Positions 1-10,080 of a stretch of DNA of 64,000 nucleotides are shown piece by piece (within the stretch, counting starts at the first letter, position 1; every line of letters starts with the position of its first letter). The stretch is from Tetradesmus obliquus (Eukaryota; Chlorophyta; Chlorophyceae; Sphaeropleales; Scenedesmaceae). Position numbers and translations under genes: made by a program. The DNA is taken from positions 1,116,001 through 1,180,000 of the forward strand of contig CP126197.1 of the NCBI GenBank assembly GCA_030272155.1. Direction: 5' to 3'. The notes beneath the pieces are model-generated. The model had not been told where the DNA came from. It ran no database searches and worked only from the letters and a program-made list of their open reading frames with translations.

Positions 1-1196
1 AGCACTGCTTGAGAAGATTGACTCGGGGCTGCGCGCGCTGCCAGCAACAGCACAGGTGGGTGGCGGCGTGCCGGCAGACCAGTTTGGCAGCGCGGCTGCT
101 AGCACATCATTGGACGCACACTGTTAGGCACTGCCGGGCAGGCAAAAGCTGCAGGCGATGATTGCGGTGGCGCAAGATGCGTGCAGTGCTGTGAGCTGGA
201 CTAAGTAGCCTGCTGCTGTGCTTCTGCTGACTGTTGAGCAGAACTCGCGCTGAGGCACATGTGTCCTGCCCTGACCAACTGCTGCTGTTGTCGCTGCTGC
301 AGGTTGCCAAGCAGCAGGGCGAGTACCTAGCAGAGGTGCTGAAGCGTGGCAGCTTTGACCAGCAGGCGAAGGTGCTGCAGCCAAACGAGAAGCAGGCGCC
401 ATTCAAGTGAGTGAATGGGGATAAATGTTGCTGGGGCAACATGAGGCACATCTGCGCCTTTGCCTTTGCAGCAGACACAGCAACTACGCCTCAGCAAAGT
501 TCAGACAGGGGCGATGCGTCGTCTGGCACATAGTAGATATGTGTTCCCTGTGTGCTGCAGCCTTGCGCATCAAACAAGACATGTACAGTACATGCATGTG
601 CTGCATGTGCCCTGCCTGCGCGCTCAACCCCGGCTCTGAACCCTGTACCCTTTGCACCCTGCTTGAACCTTAAACACATACTCCACCCGCAGGTACAACC
701 ACAAGGGCTCGCTGGCGTATGTGGCAATGCATTGGCGCTCAACCATGTGACTGAACCTTTCACACTTGCGCTTTGCCTGAACCATAAGGTCATACCATCC
801 AGGACCCACATGCAACTCTCCTCTCAGTAATAATCCTTTAACCTCAAAAGCTCATACCCACCGCCACCACCAAGCCCTGCAGGTACAACCACAAGACCTC
901 GCTGCCATACGCGGGCCCTGCTTGAACCCAAAACCCTGAACCCTGCACCGCCTGCACCCTGCTTGAACCCTTATAAAACTCCCCGCAGGTACAACCACAA
1001 AGGCTCTCTGGCGTATGTTGGTGGTGACCAGGCCGTGATGGACATCCCAAAAGTGGGCCCTATCTTTGGCACAGGGGCTGGCATCATGTGGAAGGGCTAT
1101 GAGACCTTTGCGCAGATCAGCCTGCGCAACCAGCTGCTGGTCATCAGTGACTGGGTGCGCACCAAGCTCTTCGGGCGCGACATCTCGCGCGTGTAA
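1..1196 (+). CDS. Type II NAD(P)H:quinone oxidoreductase, 3' end (partial)
   Basis: Seen: three exons, 2-55, 303-406 and 989-1196, joined by GT-AG introns with phases 0 and 2 that close in frame and end at TAA 1194-1196. The gene enters from the left edge, so only about 120 C-terminal residues are present. The last exon carries the pattern HKGSLAYVGGDQAV, then GIMWKGYETFAQISLRNQ, and ends in WVRTKLFGRDIS-RV. Known: the KGSLAYVG segment, an aromatic-rich membrane-contact stretch and a terminal LFGRDISR are typical of plant and algal alternative NADH dehydrogenases (NDA/NDB/NDC), flavoproteins that pass electrons from NAD(P)H to quinone without pumping protons, in mitochondria or plastids. Inference: which subtype and organelle cannot be told without the N terminus. 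Odd: two extra partial copies of the exon-3 start lie in the preceding intron (693-722, 883-912), and a copy of the coding end follows the stop (1243-1290). Confidence 0.85.
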
Positions 1197-1242
1197 GAGG
1201 CTTGTGTGTGAGTGGCTTGCAGCAGGCTGCAGCAGCGGTGAA

Positions 1243-1290
1243 GGCTGGGTGTGCACCAAACTCTTTGGGCGCGACATCTCGCGCGTGTGA
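1243..1290 (+). repeat. Copy of the NDH2 coding end after the stop
   Basis: This stretch repeats the last codons of the dehydrogenase, again encoding a CTKLFGRDISRV end followed by TGA, about 95 bases after the true stop. The intervening text is also partly duplicated. It lies in the presumed 3' UTR, so it is not coding in the simple model. Confidence 0.8.
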
Positions 1291-3724
1291 GCGGCGTGTC
1301 TGTAACGGGCTGGGCTGTGAGGGGTTTGCCACAGGCTGACTGCAGCAGCAGTCTGGCGACGCGTCGGGGCCTGGCAGCAGCTGAGAGGGAGGTTGTGGAA
1401 GCTGAGAGGGGTTGACCAGCGTGCCTGCACAGCTGGGGTGCGCTCCTGTGCATCATGAGGGGCCGGCTGCATGTTTGGTGTGATGTGGCGATAAGGAGAA
1501 GCAGAGCGGAGTGCTGCAACACAGTGCAATTGCATTGTTGCAGCAAGCAACCTCTGCCTGCTGGCTGCTTAGCGTGGCCGGCACGGGTTACAGCGATTGA
1601 TCGTGCTGAGTGGTTCATCTCTGCGGCAAAGGTTTTGCAGGACGGGGCGGACCAGGTTTGCACCCTGCAAAGTTGGCTCGCCAGCATGTTACTTCCCTTC
1701 TCATGATGATGTGTTTACTGTGCTTGATCACTGCACACCGTGCATGGTGCTTGGTGGGTTTGGAGCTGACCTGATTTGGTTTGGGGGCATGCCTTACCAC
1801 AACAGATCTAACAAACAATGTGCCGGCAGCTGGCGGTGCCAACTGGCACAGCTCTGCTTCATGAGAGCCGGCAACAACATATCCTTTGGCTTGCTGTCCC
1901 TGCCTAGTAGCTGCAGGGTTAGCGTGATGTGGAGTGGCTGTACACACATATCGTGCAACAAAGGAGTGCGCAGATGCATGCTTGGGCATGCCACATGTGT
2001 GTCTGCATGCTGGGACATGTTCTGTGCTGCGTTGTGTGGCTGTGCCGGCACTCACAAGGTCACTGCATGGAGAGCTGCTCTGAGTGAAGCCTGAGCATGG
2101 CTGTTACCTGTTGTGTAGGGGGCGACACAAATTTGAATGTCAAACATGTCAAACATTAGACCTGGGTTCGAGTGGCACGGCTGCAGAACTACGCTGCTGG
2201 CCTCCATGTGGTTCTAATAGGCGTTCGACACCCTGCACCTGCTGTCGGCAGCACAGCTGCTGCAATGCAGCTGCTGGCTTCTGTGGCGGCTGTTTGATGC
2301 GGGTGACAGCTGGCACGCCTTGCAGCAGCAGCAAAGTGTGGAAGCTGGGCAGCAGCTCCCGCATGTGCTGTTGTTATGGTGGGTTCTAAAACCCACGTGT
2401 ATGTGGGGATTGGGCATGGGATCAGGCAGCTGTAGCGACAGGAGCCAAACAGATAATACACAAGCAGTGATATCACATTGGGATTCAGCCTGATGGGAGA
2501 GTTCAGCTGTTAGTGATAGTAACATTTTCCTCAACGAGCATTTGCTTGGCACTTTCGTATGCACTCAGTACATTACAGGCTGTGATGCACGCGCTGCAGA
2601 TGTTTCACATATTGTGTGGTTAGCAGCCTGTTGTGGGTGCACATCCTGTGACACACAACTTGCACATCCTGCTTTGTAATAATAATAGTCTTCTTGTAAG
2701 CCATACCTTGTCATCGGCAACCGCGCCCCGTACGGAGCGGAAACTACGACTATTGCATTATGCCTCTCTATCCTGCTTTGTAACACGGTTTGATAACTGC
2801 TTGTGGGCTGGCAGCAGGGAGTTGGGTGCTACGGTGCTACGCTGTGCACAGGAAGGTCTAGAGAGATCTGCACCTCAGCATCGTACCATGACAGTGCACT
2901 GCACGTGCTGCTGCAAGTTGCTGCTTACATGCACTTGAATTCATTTCTCGGCCACAAGATGCAAGCCTGCTGGTGAGTCTGGCCGCACGTCAGCGGCAGG
3001 CTGCTGCCGCCGTATTGCAGTACATTTGAGCGCCTTTCTATGGTGCAGGACATCAAAGTATGTTACAACATCAATACCGGCAGTCAAGGGGGCGACCCTG
3101 CCAGGCAGTGCCTGTGCAAGCGGGAGACGCATACAGACAAGGGTCAGCACTGACTCTGGCTGGCTGTGATCATGATATCATATCATATGCAGTGCATGGC
3201 GTGCAGCTGCCGCTGCCTTGCAAAGCATTAATGAAATGCTGCAGCAACGCTGCATGCCAAGGCTTGCAGTCAACAGCCGCAAGCACAACATGCAACAGCT
3301 GCTGCTGTGACTGATCAGGCGGTCCCTGCGCTGCGCACGCTGGCTTGCTGCCCAACGTTTCCCACCGGCCATGTGCAACAGCTGCTTGTACTGCACAGCC
3401 CGAAACCAAAGTGCCATGCACACGCAGCCCTGCTGCTGCAATCAGCAGCTGCAGGTGCCCAACATACATAGCCAGTGGCAACTGCTGCACAATCTTTGCT
3501 GCTATATGTCTGCAGTCACATGCGTGACGCAGCTGACAGCCGTTACTTGCCCAGCACTGCTGCACAGCAGCTGCCACTGTATACATCAAGTGCCGCAGGG
3601 GCACAACAACAAACAACCCTGCTCAACAATGCAAAATGACAAATTCTAGACAAAGCCAGTGACAAAGCCAAGCCAATGCGCTGCTGCCGCTTCCACTCCT
3701 ACACTACATGCAAATTACCACAGA
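1291..3724. other. No gene recognised
   Basis: Open frames of up to about 165 codons occur on both strands but show no recognisable domain, no consistent splice structure and Cys/His-rich composition typical of random translation of this TGC/GCA-rich DNA. I take this as the 3' flank of the dehydrogenase and the region downstream of HISN5, which points towards it. Confidence 0.5.
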
Positions 3725-3900
3725 CTACTGCTGCGTCAGCACGCCCTTGCTGGCCATCGCGCCCCGCCACTACTCTTTTACGGAAATTGCCACTCTGCTG
3801 CTGGTGCTGGTGCTGCTGCTGCTGTTGCTGCTGCCTACTGCTGCGTCAGCACGCCCTTGCTGCTGGCGACCTGGTCCCGCCGCCGCTCATCATACTCAGT
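3725..3900 (-). repeat. Two extra copies of the HISN5 coding end
   Basis: The last ~65 bases of HISN5 (3943-4008 on the forward text) are repeated at 3836-3900 almost exactly, and less well at 3725-3770. Each copy contains the shared forward text ACTGCTGCGTCAGCACGCCC. CTG tracts separate the copies. They lie downstream of the stop codon on the minus strand, so they fall in the 3' UTR or flank. Confidence 0.85.
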
Positions 3901-3944
3901 GGCGCGCCGCAATCCGCTGCTGCTGCTGCCGCCGTCGTTGCCGT

Positions 3945-4781
3945 CTACTGCTGCGTCAGCACGCCCTTGCTGCTGGCCACTTGCCCGCGCCGCCGCTCAT
4001 CATACTCAGTCGCCCTCCGCAGCGCGCGCGCAAAGGCCTTGAAGGTCGCCTCCACGATGTGGTGGCTGTTCTTTCCTGCAAGCTGGCGTATGTGCAGCGT
4101 GGTGCCGCTTGTGTTGGCAAAAGACATGAAGAAGTGCTCCACCAGCTCTGTGTCAAAACTGCCAATCTTCTGGCTAGGGATGGTGAGGTCACAGCTGAGA
4201 TGTGCACGGCCAGACAGGTCCAGCACAACATGGGTGAGGGCCTCATCTAAAGGAGCGCTGAACTCGCCAAAGCGGTGAATGCCTTTGCGGTCCCCTAGGG
4301 CTTGGGAGAAGGCGCTGCCGAAAGCTAGGGCGATGTCCTCTACTGTGTGGTGGTCATCGATCCAGGTGTCTCCCTGGGCGTTGACGTAGACGTCGAACAG
4401 CCCGTGAGAGGCGATTTGGTCCAGCATGTGGTTCAGAAAGCCTACTGGGCTGTTGGCGATGCACTGACCAGTGCCATCCAGGTTGACCCGCACTTCTACA
4501 CTGGTCTCCTTCGTTGAGCGCTTCACGACTGCAACGCGGGGTCCGGATACTTCTGGGAGCTCCACGAGCGGGTTCTGCGCGTGCTGCATGCTGCTGGCAC
4601 CGTTGTTGCTGACTGATGGAGCTGCTGCTGCTGGGGCAGCAGCACCTGCTGCTGCAGCTGCCACTGAGGTCCGGCTAGAGATAGCGCGCGCGGGTACAAA
4701 GTGCTTAGAGATACAAAGGGGCCTGTGGCAGCCAGTAGTGCTGCAGCTGCCTGCTGAACGCTGCAACAGCGAGGTGTGCAT
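3945..4781 (-). CDS. HISN5: Imidazoleglycerol-phosphate dehydratase, plastid precursor
   Basis: Intronless 278-codon gene. The enzyme dehydrates imidazole-glycerol phosphate to imidazole-acetol phosphate, step six/seven of histidine synthesis, with Mn2+ as cofactor, in the plastid in plants and green algae. Seen: an N-terminal ~75 residues rich in Ser, Arg and Ala (transit-peptide-like, with an Ala/Pro linker), then a complete catalytic core. This has [18 protein letters not shown] near 88-105, [16 protein letters not shown] at 115-130, the metal-binding [14 protein letters not shown] at 142-155, [20 protein letters not shown] at 173-192, and the second metal motif [17 protein letters not shown] at 239-255. 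Both His clusters are intact. Length fits a ~200-residue enzyme plus leader. The first ATG is used because it gives the transit-like leader. The gene is divergent with 5264-7446. Its last codons are duplicated downstream. Confidence 0.97.
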   Translation of the reverse strand: MHTSLLQRSAGSCSTTGCHRPLCISKHFVPARAISSRTSVAAAAAGAAAPAAAAPSVSNNGASSMQHAQNPLVELPEVSGPRVAVVKRSTKETSVEVRVNLDGTGQCIANSPVGFLNHMLDQIASHGLFDVYVNAQGDTWIDDHHTVEDIALAFGSAFSQALGDRKGIHRFGEFSAPLDEALTHVVLDLSGRAHLSCDLTIPSQKIGSFDTELVEHFFMSFANTSGTTLHIRQLAGKNSHHIVEATFKAFARALRRATEYDERRRGQVASSKGVLTQQ

Positions 4782-5263
4782 GGTGGGGTTCTTGCGGCAG
4801 GGTGAGCAGGCACGACAATAAAAGAAATATATTTCTCACTGAATGCGGTACTGCGATGTTCAGAGCTCCAGCCACCGCAAACGAACGACAGCTCGTCAAG
4901 TGCTCTGTGGGAGACATGCGGGCAGGCGCTTTATGACAGTGACACATTCAGCCCAGTTGTAATTCACTTCAATCACCGCGTTCAGTTTCATTTGAGCCCA
5001 CTTGAAGCGTTGTGCACACTCGGCTGTCGGAACAGCAGTGCTCAGGCTAGGCACAGCATTACTGAAGCAATTTACCGAAGCTTGCACACCTCTTGCCCTA
5101 AAGGAACTTGCCGTACCATTCCAAAACGTAATAGCAACTCTAGCTGTTGTCAAAGCGTTGTCCAGGGAAGGCACTACATTGAGCTGTACACAGGCCTGTA
5201 GTACAGTACCGCAATAGAGCTCCCTCAGGCCTGCCGCAGTGCCAGACAACAGCAGCAGCAGCC
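4782..5263. promoter_or_regulatory. Shared upstream region of divergent HISN5 and the 5264 gene
   Basis: The 482-base gap between two divergent start codons must hold the 5' UTRs and promoters of both genes. It has fewer CAG/CTG tracts than its surroundings. I see no element I can name with confidence; the assignment rests on gene orientation. Confidence 0.45.
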
Positions 5264-7446
5264 ATGGCAGCAGACCCGCTAGCGAACTCTGGGCACTTCT
5301 TTGGCATGACGTGAGTGGCGCAACACGCAAGCAGCTGAATTCTGCAGGCTTGGAGTCGTGCAGTAGTAGTGGCGATGCTGTGCTGACCAGATGATGTCCG
5401 CAGGCAGCTCTGCAGAGATGCCAATTCTTGACACACAACACATTGGCTGAAAAATAGGAGCAAACTGCATGTAGAGGCAGCTGTCAGGTGCAGCCATGGA
5501 CTGCAGAAAGTTCAGTACCAGGCAGTAATTGCCACAGTCAGTGACTGCTCACTGTACTTCGCATGTCATCATGATTGAGCAGCACTGCAAAAAAAGCTTT
5601 CGAGCAGCGCGCTGGCGGCCGCGGAAAAGCAACACTCGTCCTGGACAACGACTGAATGTGCCCCGTGCTGTGCTGATGTCTTTGTTGCCTACTTGCAGCA
5701 CGCTTGGCGCCACAGACCCGTTCTTTGATGCGGCGTCCACCACCCCCCAGTACCCTTTCCATTACATTCCAGAAGAGGCTTACATGGAGGCAAGCTACTT
5801 GCACTGTCAGCCTGAACATCGTATTTTCAGCTGCCAGCAGCTTGGCAGGCCATCTGGCGTTGCGTGCAAGCTGCGCGAACACTGGACGGCGCTGCAATGG
5901 CACAACACCTTCAGCTGCTTCCTGCAATGCTGCCATGGCAGCTGCTCAATTGTTGTCAGCAGCGACATGTTACACGAGCATCTGCCAGCAGCTCACCCAA
6001 CAGCAGTTGCCCACCAGGATGTCTGCAGAGCAAGCACAACAAACCAACCGCCTCCTGCTGCTACTGCTGCTGCTGCTGCTGCTGGTGCTGTGCTATGCAG
6101 GTGTTTGAGTGCCACAAGCTGGGCGCCAGCAGCAGCATCGCAGCCACGCTGGAGGTGGATGGCGACAGCAGCGTGCTGCGCGGCAAGCTGGGGGAGATGC
6201 TCAACGACCTGCTGGGCCGGCAGGCAGTCAAGGTGGAGCTGCAGGTGCGGCACGTGCAGCTGCCTGTGTGTGCTTGCACAGCAGTGTGTCCTGCAGGAGT
6301 GGAACCACTGCACCTGAGAAGGCTGGGTGACTGAGCAGCAGCACCAGGGCACAAGGTGTGTGGGCGCTTGTTCTGACAGAGGCTGCAAGTTGAGCACCTC
6401 TGCAAATGCTGGCTGGTGCAAACAGCTCCAATCTCCTTACCACATGGTGCCGTGCGGTGTTTGCGCTGCGTGGTTTTATGCCCTGCAGGCCTGGTTCGCC
6501 TTCCTGTCGTACGACCGCGGCTGCATCATGTGCCGCGAGGAGTACTGCCAGGCGGTCAACTAGCATCCCAGGCATGGGCCACACCCTTAACTCACCTGCT
6601 GCCGGCTGCTGTCAAGCGTGATCCGCAGGCCTGGTTTACGTTCCCGACAAGATGCTCTTATGATGGGCATTATTCCCCACCTCACCCTCCTGTTGTGCTG
6701 TTTGTTGTGATTGCTGGGTGGCCTGTGCCCTGCAGGCCTGGTTCACCTTCCTGTCGTATGACCGCGGCTGCATCATGTGCCGCGAGGAGTACTGCCAGGC
6801 GGTGCAGCTGCTGCGGCAGTTCTCGGCGCACCCCCAAAAGGCGCGGCAGTACAGCAGCTACGACCACTGGCGGGCGGACCACCTGCAGCATAGGCGTGTG
6901 GAGTGGAACCCGCAGACGTCGCTGCAGGAGCCCATCACAGCATCACAGCAGGTGCGGGGCATGCACAGAGTAGTAGTGCCCTGTATGTTGCCTGTAACAG
7001 GCTGTAGCCAAGTGAAAACAGAACCCGCAGACGTCGCTGCAGGCGCCCATCACAGCATCACAGCAGGTGCGCTGTTGCCACTGTTTTGTGACATGTTGCG
7101 TGAAGGGTGGAGTTTGCGCAAGGCGGTTGTCACAGGACAGGCAGCACTGCTGCACAGTGCGCCCCTACTTGGCATGAAAGCCTTGTCTGTAAGGAAGGTA
7201 TTTGTAAGCAGGCGGCACACATGATATGTGATCGGCAACCCTGCATGTGCCTCCAGTATCTCCTGCGACGTCGTATTTGTGTCCCTGCTGTTGCTGCCGC
7301 TGCTGCTGCTGCTGCAGGTGGGCTGGCATGCGGCCAAGCCGCACATGGAGCCTGTGGAGAAGCGCTTCCCGCTGTCACACACCGACGTCACCAAGAAGGA
7401 GGGCCGCAACGCAGCCACGTACTACGGCTACATGACGCTGCTGTGA
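5264..7446 (+). CDS. Uncharacterised 208-residue protein, five exons
   Basis: Exons 5264-5310, 5699-5789, 6101-6244, 6736-6951 and 7318-7446; phases 2, 0, 0, 0; total 627 bases ending TGA. I do not recognise the family. The protein starts MAADPLANSGHFFGMT; the middle holds CIMCREEYCQAV and an HW-rich stretch (SYDHWRADHLQHRRVEW), and the end is Lys/Tyr-rich (KKEGRNAATYYGYMTLL). Short W-G-W/T-S-type motifs and the absence of signal peptide or membrane segments would fit a small soluble structural protein; some axonemal microtubule inner proteins look like this, but that is only a guess. Intron 2 uses a GC donor (GAG|GCAAGC at 5790). The exon-4 start is duplicated upstream with an in-frame stop (6481-6563), and its end is duplicated in the next intron (7021-7074). 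Exon 2 is the least certain. Confidence 0.7.
6481..6563 (+). repeat. Pseudo-exon copy of exon 4 of the 5264 gene
   Basis: This repeats the acceptor and the first ~75 bases of exon 4 (6736 onward) nearly base for base, encoding AWFAFLSYDRGCIMCREEYC, but then reads Asn and TAG. If spliced in, it would truncate the protein. It lies in intron 3. Confidence 0.85.
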
Positions 7447-9760
7447 TGCCATGCCATGTACTACACTACACTACATAGTATGTGTGCTGTCACCACACGC
7501 AGCTGCTGTGATGCCATGCCGTGTATGTGTGCTGTCACCACACGCAGCTGCTGTGCGTGCCACGCCTGGCAAGGTCACCGCTGTTGCACAGTTTGAGGGA
7601 TACAGGCGTTGCAATACAAGTTATCTGAGTTTACCGGGCGCTATTGCTGGGCATAGCATGTTCAACGTGGGATGAATGGGGCAAATGGGGTATCATTGTG
7701 GCGGCACACTGTGCTGAGCCCACGTGGCAGCTGTCGATACTGTGAGGCTGGGCAGGTCCTGCCATTTTGCTGCAAATCGCAACAGGCTGCCTTTGCAGTG
7801 TTGAATCATACAAGTCACCACCCAACATTGAGACATCATGTTGGGTGTCGCATGTGATTGGAAGGCAGGCCATGCTGCCTTGCAAGACAGGCTGCTTGTA
7901 CAGTACTTCAAGTATAACATTTGCAGGTATTACGTCAGCTGGAGACCGTCAGCCGTGGCACTTCTGTTGGCCATGTTGGCATTTCATGATGTATCACACA
8001 GGTACAAACGTTTACATGAAGTGTCCTTTGTTACATCAGCAAGCATACAATCATGCACGTACAATGTCCCTGTTCACTGCTGAATGCAGTGTGCCTGCGC
8101 GTTTATTCATACAGCGCAGTCTGCCACAGGTTGAACTGGTTGAACCTGAACAGCGGCTTCTGTACAGCTCCCAGCTGACACTTGTAACACGCATGCTGCA
8201 CGGCACCAACATCCACACCTGCATACTGAAGGGTTAGGGTTAGGCGCGGAAAGCCTGCCGCAGTATTGCACCCATCCACAACCACAAAACTTGAACTGGT
8301 CAGCAATGCAACACAGCAACCATCAGCAAGCCCCAGCACTGCCAACAGTTGTCAGCTGCTGTGGCTGATTGACAGCTCGTCTGTTTGCATCTTAAAATGA
8401 CAGAGCACACGGCACAGTACGCGATGATAATTTGGCGGAGCTGCAGCGCAAAGCGGTACTGTACAGCGCCTGAAACGTCTGCTCATCAGATTCGCTGCCA
8501 TGACTGCTGGCAACAATGCTGCGTTGCCCACACCCATCACACCTGCACTGCACAAGATTGTGATCAACACGTACGCCGTTAGGCCGCAGTGTACTGTACT
8601 CCGCAGCTATGCACATGCCTACGCCTGCTACACCTGCTCTAACTAAGCTGCATAGAAGGATACACTGCACTGCATTGCTGCCAGTTGTGCAACCCTGTCA
8701 TCAACCAACATGCACACATGACATTCCTTCTCTCCTCCCAAACCGCCATGCCCATTCCTGTACAAACACCGTTTCCAGGTAAGAACTGCTGCTGCTGCAA
8801 GCTGTGTGCAGCCTGCCACTGACTGCTCCTTGTGCTTTGCCCTCAGCCCTGCCATCCCCTGGTCTGCCACAGAACTTCACCTGCGCTTAACCCAGGCGTA
8901 TACACAGAGCATGCACAAATGGTGCTGAACAGTGCTGAAATGTGCGGCGTTGCTGCACCCAGTGGCCTGTGCGGAACATATGCTTCTCACATAGACAACT
9001 GTTGCCACCACAGGCAACCCTAGCTACTACCTGCATGCAGGTACATTGCTACATGCTATCCTTGACCATGCCTGTTAAACCAAGCAGAGAGCAATCATGC
9101 AAAAGGTCGCTTGCTTGTGCAAGCGCCGGGATCACGAGCTGTATGGCTGAGATGCGCAGCCAGCAGCAACAGACGTTGAACATGCAGCAACACTGGCATA
9201 TCAAGCACAGCACATACCCTTGACGCTGTGCAGCGTGTCAGAACAGCAAGCAGCACAACAGGAAGAGCTAAATGGGCAAAAGGCAGCAGCGTTGGCATGC
9301 ATGCATGAGGCTTAGACAACGCCACATCTAAGATGAAGCAAAGGCAATCGCCTGGAGGCTGTCTATATAGATAGATAAAACTGCAGCGCCCGACTAAAGC
9401 GCAGAGCAACCCACACCTCGGCTGCGCCTCTTTCCATGCAACATGCAGGACACTTGCTGACAGTAACAGCTCATGCGGGTCGGCAGCTGGTGCAGCCTCG
9501 GCACTTCTCACCCAGCGCAAGCTACAAACATCACAGAACTCCACCAGCACGCCCACCCAGCCGGCCCAAAAGCCCCGCACAGCACGAGCAGACCACCCTT
9601 CATGCGCAAAACAAGATGCACCCATCTTCTCTATCTACCTAACCACATCTAAATGCATCTACATCCATATCTATCTAATTTTACTGTTGCGACCCGTCTA
9701 CACGTGATGTTAACTTCGCGCAGTAATTCCCACCGCAGGTGACACAGCTGCAACTGCCCT
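7447..9760. other. No gene recognised; minor repeats
   Basis: Downstream of the 5264 gene the coding end is again echoed (GCTGCTGTGATGCCATGCC near 7499 and a shorter echo near 7545). A short GGGTTAGGGTTAGG telomere-like motif lies at 8231-8244, and TCTA/TAGA-type microsatellite text at 9361-9378 and 9628-9680. Open frames on both strands show no domain and no convincing splice structure. Confidence 0.5.
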
Positions 9761-10080
9761 GCATTGCACAGCCCAGCACTAGCTGAACGCCCAGCACCAG
9801 CCGGCCGCCCTGCATGGCACAGCACTGCTGGCAATGTTTGTGAGCTAACCTTTCATGCAGTGGCCTCTACGTGCATGTAACACAGCGGTAGGCTGTCCAG
9901 CACTAGCTGAGCGTCCCGCATGGCACAGCGCTCCTGGCGGTAAATGCTCATCATGATCACATGCAGTAGCCTCCACGTGCACGTCACACAGCGGCAGGCT
10001 GTCAAGCACGAGCCACGCACCCAACACTAGCCAACCGCTGCAAGGCCCAGCACTGTTGGCTGCGTAATCAAATGCACCTC
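9760..10080 (-). repeat. Tandem copies of the F-box/LRR coding end (~100-bp unit)
   Basis: The last codons of the F-box/LRR gene (encoding LDSLPLCDVHVEATA and stop, 10081-10133) are repeated at about 9957-10014 and 9853-9905, with a further degenerate unit near 9760. Units also share CAGCACTAGC-type spacers. They lie beyond the stop in the 3' flank. Confidence 0.8.

Noticed and set aside
693-912. Upstream copies of the NDH2 exon-3 start as the true exon
   Set aside because: Both copies lose the conserved protein after about ten codons; only the copy at 989 continues to the family C terminus.
3676-4250. Plus-strand open frames across HISN5
   Set aside because: They are shadows of the minus-strand HISN5 gene and of its duplicated end.
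8231-8244. GGGTTAGGGTTAGG as a true telomere or chromosome end
   Set aside because: Only two units, internal, with unique sequence on both sides.
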